8,528 nucleotides of DNA from Verrucomicrobiota bacterium (GTDB taxonomy: Bacteria > Verrucomicrobiota > Verrucomicrobiia > Limisphaerales > AV2). A program made the translations under genes and the position numbers. Positions within the stretch are counted from its first letter, which is position 1; each line of letters opens with the position of its first letter. The stretch lies in assembly GCA_003218935.1 (NCBI GenBank), contig QHPA01000488.1, forward strand, positions 1-8,528, in the 5' to 3' direction. Below, piece by piece: positions 5,246 through 8,528 of the stretch. The notes below the pieces were generated by a model, which saw nothing but the letters and a program-made list of their open reading frames with translations, searched no databases and had not been told where the DNA came from.

Positions 5246-6052
5246 ATGATTATGACAAGAAATCGGCGCGTCGAAAAGGGATTCACCTTGATCGAGTTGT
5301 TGGTGGTGATCGCCATCCTTGGCATTTTGGCCGGGCTGCTCATACCAGCGGTGTCGTACGGGAAGTTCAAAGCGCGCGTGACCACCTGCACCAACAATTA
5401 CAGGCAGCTCGCACTGGCTGCCGCTATGTACGCAGGTGATGATTCAAAGGGAGGGTTACCGTCGTTTCAGCTGCCCACCGACTCCACGCAGCTCGTGAAC
5501 TTTCGCAACCTGTATCCATGGCTGATTGGATTGCCGATGTTAAAGGCAATGGAGACCCACGGGATAGCACAGCCGCAGATGTGGTACTGCCCTCTGCAGA
5601 ATTCATGGCAGGAAAGTTCGACAACCTTTCAAGCGAAGTTTGGGAGACCGATGGCTACTATTGACGATCTTTCCAAGTTCTTCACCGATATTCAGAGATC
5701 CAAATATGCCGGTGTAAACTTGAACTGGTGGGTGCCACGGCGTTTGGAAGGCCCCACCACGTTGACCTACCCGGATGTTTCGCTTCTCCCTACCCGCTTG
5801 GATACGCCGTGGCCATCCAAAATGGACGACTTGACTATTTCGACCCGCCCCATCGTCTCTGACTGGATGGTTGGTTCAAAAGAGACATCAGGAGACTCTT
5901 TTACCAGCGCCAGTGGAGCGCACGCCTTTGGGGGCAAGATTCGAAACGCCAATTCCGGGTATGCGGACGGTCATGTGGTGACCCATTCTGCAAGCAGTAT
6001 GAAATGGGAACTGCAGCTTACCGGCGGCGAGAATTCTTATATCTTCTATTGA
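5246..6052 (+). CDS. Pseudopilin-like protein, prepilin-type N-terminal motif
   Basis: The protein has 268 residues. The leader MIMTRNRRVEKG is followed by [20 protein letters not shown]: the class III prepilin signal, with cleavage by a PilD-type peptidase between G12 and F13, the conserved Glu at mature position 5 (E17) and a hydrophobic N-terminal helix. A second ATG at 5252 is equally usable; no clear Shine-Dalgarno is seen. The C-terminal region has H226 followed after 14 residues by D241-G242 (HAFGGK ... GYADGHV), an expanded form of the H-X9-DG motif of prepilin-processing-associated proteins in PVC bacteria. Members of this very large family are exported via type II secretion or type IV pilus-like machinery, but their individual roles are unknown. 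It is followed after 87 bp by a second family member. No secretion ATPase or platform gene is in the window. Confidence 0.85.
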   Translation: MIMTRNRRVEKGFTLIELLVVIAILGILAGLLIPAVSYGKFKARVTTCTNNYRQLALAAAMYAGDDSKGGLPSFQLPTDSTQLVNFRNLYPWLIGLPMLKAMETHGIAQPQMWYCPLQNSWQESSTTFQAKFGRPMATIDDLSKFFTDIQRSKYAGVNLNWWVPRRLEGPTTLTYPDVSLLPTRLDTPWPSKMDDLTISTRPIVSDWMVGSKETSGDSFTSASGAHAFGGKIRNANSGYADGHVVTHSASSMKWELQLTGGENSYIFY

Positions 6053-6139
6053 TCGGCACACAGAAGCGGATGCTCTCTATTTGCATCGGCCGCTCTGGAG
6101 ATTATCGGATTGTAGTGAGGCGCAAATATGAGTTAAAGA

Positions 6140-6919
6140 ATGAGAATGAAAAGAGTCCGGACCTTCCCTGACAAAGCGCCGGCCTTCACTCTCATTGAAC
6201 TGCTTGTCGTCATCGCGATTATTGCCATCCTCGCTGCGCTGCTCTTGCAAGCCCTCGCCATTGCGAAGCAGAAAAGTTACAGCATCAGTTGCATGAGCAA
6301 CGTTCGTCAAATCGGTTTGGCCGTTCATATGTACGCCAGCGACAATAGAGATTTTGTCCCGATGCACCCTACGGGAGGCAATTGGGTCTGGGACGTGAGA
6401 ACAGAAACAGCCAATGCCCTGATCAACGGCGATTCAAGCAGGACCACGCCCGACACGCAAAAGCGAAGGATTCTTTATTGTCCAGGCTCGATAGCCAGCG
6501 TGAAATGGAATAATAACGCGCTTTGGGACCGCGGCGGGAACGCGATTATCGGCTATGGCTGGCTCGGTCAACGGTCCGACCAGTCTGACCGCGTCAATGG
6601 AACCGCCAGACTCACGGGCGGAAAACGCTTCGTGACCAAAACGACGGCGGTCGTCACGAATACTGTTTCCGAGACTGAGCTACTCATGGACGCGACTCCA
6701 TCCGGTGGCCCGGCTCCATCTACGGGCAAAAACGATTTTCTTCACGCTCCTAACACCAGCATGGGCATGAAGGAATATTCTCATTCCGGTCACTTGCAAG
6801 GGAAGATCCCGAGCGGAGGCAACATTCTGTTTTTGGACGGCCACGCGTCATGGCGCAGGTTTCGCGATTTGGGTCCATGGTATGACACTGGCGATCGTGG
6901 CGTCTTTTTTTGGTTCTGA
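6140..6919 (+). CDS. Pseudopilin-like protein, second family member
   Basis: The protein has 259 residues. The basic leader [15 protein letters not shown] is followed by [20 protein letters not shown], with mature Glu5 at E20. The residue before the cleavage point is Ala15 rather than the usual Gly; 'AFTLIELL' is common in verrucomicrobial members, so processing is still expected. The mid region has [20 protein letters not shown], typical of the family, and YCPGS with a single Cys. The C-terminus has H218 followed after 14 residues by D233-G234 ([16 protein letters not shown]) and ends [13 protein letters not shown]. The two neighbouring proteins share architecture but little sequence outside the motifs, so this is not a recent tandem duplication. 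The AAAGA just before the ATG is a weak ribosome binding site at best. The gene may be cotranscribed with the upstream one. Confidence 0.85.
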   Translation: MRMKRVRTFPDKAPAFTLIELLVVIAIIAILAALLLQALAIAKQKSYSISCMSNVRQIGLAVHMYASDNRDFVPMHPTGGNWVWDVRTETANALINGDSSRTTPDTQKRRILYCPGSIASVKWNNNALWDRGGNAIIGYGWLGQRSDQSDRVNGTARLTGGKRFVTKTTAVVTNTVSETELLMDATPSGGPAPSTGKNDFLHAPNTSMGMKEYSHSGHLQGKIPSGGNILFLDGHASWRRFRDLGPWYDTGDRGVFFWF

Positions 6920-7098
6920 ACTTTTCGCAAAGGCGGTTTTCGATCGAAATGCCCCACGGCCTGGCACATTGCTGTCAAGTTTTCGGCGGCGATTCTCCCG
7001 CATTCGTGGATGTTTCACGCATCTTGGGCAGCCTCACACTTACCTCCTCCGATGTGATCAAGCCGGCGTAACAATTCTGAGTTGTCTCGAAGAATTAT
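6920..7098. other. Spacer between pseudopilin gene and tRNA-Ser
   Basis: This 179-bp stretch has no gene. It holds a 12-bp palindrome (TTTCGATCGAAA, about 6937-6949) shortly after the pseudopilin stop and, on the tRNA side, an AATTCT/AGAATT inverted repeat. Neither has a T-run, so I do not call a terminator. Confidence 0.5.
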
Positions 7099-7188
7099 TG
7101 GCGGAAGGGGTGGGATTTGAACCCACGGTAGGATTGCTCCTACGCCTGATTTCGAGTCAGGTGCCTTCAACCACTCAGCCACCCTTCC
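7099..7188 (-). tRNA. tRNA-Ser (anticodon CGA)
   Basis: The gene is 90 nt including an encoded CCA. On the minus strand the acceptor strands GGAAGGG and CCCTTCC pair perfectly, with discriminator G73. The anticodon arm is CCTGA, loop CTCGAAA, TCAGG, so the anticodon is CGA (7154-7152), reading UCG serine codons. A long variable arm (TAGGA ... TCCTA) marks the class II fold of tRNA-Ser, and the T-arm is GTGGG, TTCAAAT, CCCAC. The D-arm region GGCTGAGTGGTTGAAGGC is typical of serine tRNAs. Every helix is intact, so the gene should be functional. A divergent recombinase gene starts 85 bp from its 5' end. Confidence 0.97.
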
Positions 7189-7237
7189 GTTATGCCTGAT
7201 TTTATTGGCTATATTCGAGTTTTGGCAATCTCCAAAT

Positions 7238-7266
7238 TTGCGTTTTCTATACTGGTCTTCTATACT
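7238..7266 (+). promoter_or_regulatory. Candidate promoter of the recombinase gene
   Basis: TTGCGT (7238-7243), a 17-bp spacer and TATACT (7261-7266) fit a sigma-70 promoter. The expected start point, about 7 bases after the -10, falls on or next to the ATG at 7273, so the transcript would be leaderless. A second TATACT at 7248-7253 lies 20 bp after TTGGCA (7222-7227), a poorer spacing. Confidence 0.45.
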
Positions 7267-7272
7267 ATTCGC

Positions 7273-8397
7273 ATGCAAGCCAATTTATCCGATAATACAG
7301 ACTCACCTTGGCAAAAAACGCCAGTAGCCAATCTCGTGCGCAACATTCAGTCAGGAAATTATTATGCGCGAATCCGCGTGCGGGGCAAGTTGATTTGGAA
7401 ATCACTCAAGACGGACCGGATCAGCGTCGCCAAACTGCGTCTCAGCGATTTCCACAAGGGAGAACGGCAGCGTGCCGCCGCACACAAGGCAGTCGCTCGG
7501 GGAAAGCTCCTCTTTAGCGATGCGCTACAGACCTACCGCGAACGGCTGAAAGGAGACCACTCCATTAAAGAGCGAAGCAAAACCTACCGGGAAGAGCGCC
7601 TTGTCGCCTTGCTAAAATCATGGCCCGACCTTGAGCAAACAGACGTGGCGCAAATCTCCAAAGCGGATTGCCTCGCGTGGGCTGCTCGGTTCGGGCAGAA
7701 ATCCAGTCCGTCAGCCTTTAACAACACAGTCGGCACGCTCAAGTTGGTCTTGGATATTGCCGTTGAAGCGGGCGCGCGGTACGACAATCCGGCCGTCCAC
7801 ATCAAACGGAAGAAGATTCGACAGAAACTCCTGCAACTTCCCAGCCAGGAGCACTTCATTGAAATGATAGACTGCATCCGCAAGACCGACGGCGCCTGGG
7901 GCAAAAAATGCGCTGACTTCGTTGAGTTTCTTGCTTACAGCGGCTGCCGAAAAGGGGAGGCGGCGCGTATTCGCGGACGTGACTGCGATTTCGAGAAAGG
8001 CGAAATCACCATCATGAGTGACCCAAGTACCAGGACCAAGAATTGGGAAATTCGCCGTCTGCCGATGATTCCTGATATGGGCCGCTTGTTGCAACGCATC
8101 AAAAGCGAGCGAGGCGAGAAGGAGTTTTTGAGCGGTCCGGTTATGCGTGTTCACGAGTGTCAGGGTGCTATCAACACGGCCTGCAGGAAATTGGGAATCG
8201 CTCGCTTCACCCACCATGACCTCCGTCACTTGTTTGCCACCCGTTGCATCGAATCAGGCGTGGACATTCCAACAGTTTCCCGCTGGCTCGGCCACAAAGA
8301 CGGCGGTGCGTTGGCGATGAAAACCTACGGCCACCTGCGCGACCAGCATAGCGCGGACATGGCGCAACGGGTGACATTCTCTAAACCGACCGTGTAA
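7273..8397 (+). CDS. Tyrosine recombinase / phage-type integrase
   Basis: The protein has 374 residues from ATG 7273. The frame stays open back to an ATG at 7192, but that would add 27 hydrophobic residues unlike the family and would start 4 bases from the tRNA, so I reject it. Domains in order: an N-terminal arm-binding-type region (about 20-60, GNYYARIRVRGKLIWKSL), a SAM-like core-binding domain (about 79-185), and a catalytic domain (about 190-365). All active-site residues are present: R226 (SGCRKGEAARI), K256, H315 and R318 (HHDLRH), H341 (WLGHKDG) and nucleophile Y352 (MKTYGHLR). It should cut and rejoin DNA through a 3'-phosphotyrosine link. Its place beside tRNA-Ser suggests a genomic-island integrase with a tRNA target. 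It is not an integron integrase: the extra IntI-specific insert before the HxxR box is not evident. No Shine-Dalgarno is visible. Confidence 0.92.
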   Translation: MQANLSDNTDSPWQKTPVANLVRNIQSGNYYARIRVRGKLIWKSLKTDRISVAKLRLSDFHKGERQRAAAHKAVARGKLLFSDALQTYRERLKGDHSIKERSKTYREERLVALLKSWPDLEQTDVAQISKADCLAWAARFGQKSSPSAFNNTVGTLKLVLDIAVEAGARYDNPAVHIKRKKIRQKLLQLPSQEHFIEMIDCIRKTDGAWGKKCADFVEFLAYSGCRKGEAARIRGRDCDFEKGEITIMSDPSTRTKNWEIRRLPMIPDMGRLLQRIKSERGEKEFLSGPVMRVHECQGAINTACRKLGIARFTHHDLRHLFATRCIESGVDIPTVSRWLGHKDGGALAMKTYGHLRDQHSADMAQRVTFSKPTV

Positions 8398-8528
8398 ACC
8401 ATTGTCTCGCTTACCAACTGTCAAGGCGCGGGAACCAGGCTTCGGACGCACTTCCGCTGTAACACCGACAATGCTCCCACGAAACAAGAGGAGAACGTTT
8501 GTTCATCAATCCGGCACGCGGTCACTCT
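8398..8528. other. Right-edge spacer, no supported gene
   Basis: These last 131 bases after the recombinase stop show no terminator and no recognisable coding sequence. A purine-rich GAGGAG (about 8489-8495) lies 5 bases before a TTG with an open frame to the edge, which could be the start of another gene, but ten codons are too few to support it. Confidence 0.5.

Noticed and set aside
7192..7272. N-terminal extension of the recombinase to the ATG at 7192
   Set aside because: The 27 extra residues are hydrophobic and unlike the family, and the region contains promoter-like sequence instead.
1..8528. CRISPR array, insertion sequence with terminal inverted repeats, or restriction-modification operon
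   Set aside because: No regularly spaced repeats or transposase are seen. The only restriction-related trace is the short HsdR-like peptide start in the two modules.

Overview
The window looks like chromosomal DNA from a member of the Verrucomicrobiota (Pedosphaera/Limisphaera-like) or a close PVC relative. The reasons are a pair of pseudopilin-like proteins with [13 protein letters not shown]-termini and C-terminal GG..N..F.DGH motifs, a formylglycine-generating-enzyme-type protein, WD40 and PQQ-type beta-propeller genes, a C-terminal domain ending in 'RRFYRAL', and TTCAAC-type low-complexity spacer DNA. The phylum call is inference from gene style, not from a marker gene.

Layout. (1) 1-3512, minus strand: the start of a membrane-anchored FGE-sulfatase-domain gene runs off the left edge. 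It is followed by the remains of two beta-propeller genes: a PQQ-like fragment (564-1260) and a two-propeller WD40 gene broken into three frames (1457-3407). Each propeller gene is preceded by a nearly identical ~88-bp module (1261-1347 and 3425-3512). The module carries a putative promoter, a start codon and a short peptide start (TPEETAR..IDAML) resembling the N-terminus of type I restriction HsdR subunits. (2) 3601-5127: what I read as a small integron. It has a minus-strand remnant of a tyrosine recombinase core-binding domain with a terminator-like hairpin behind it, then a divergent promoter, an attI-like GTTRRRY site and three plus-strand promoterless small genes. Those genes are separated by a very short attC-like site (4079-4103) and a well-formed 89-bp attC (4680-4768). 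The cassettes encode a zinc-ribbon protein, a helical/TPR-like lipoprotein and a small membrane protein. With the recombinase dead, the array cannot rearrange itself without help in trans. (3) 5246-6919: two consecutive plus-strand pseudopilin-like genes. (4) 7099-8397: tRNA-Ser(CGA) on the minus strand and, divergent from its 5' side, an intact tyrosine recombinase whose mRNA may be leaderless. The last 131 bases show no gene I can support.

The left half is decaying, the middle is a cassette array, and the right end is a tRNA-linked recombinase. A 12-bp tRNA-3'-end match at 289-300 and 7099-7110 brackets most of the window and could be the trace of an old integration event, but it is short.
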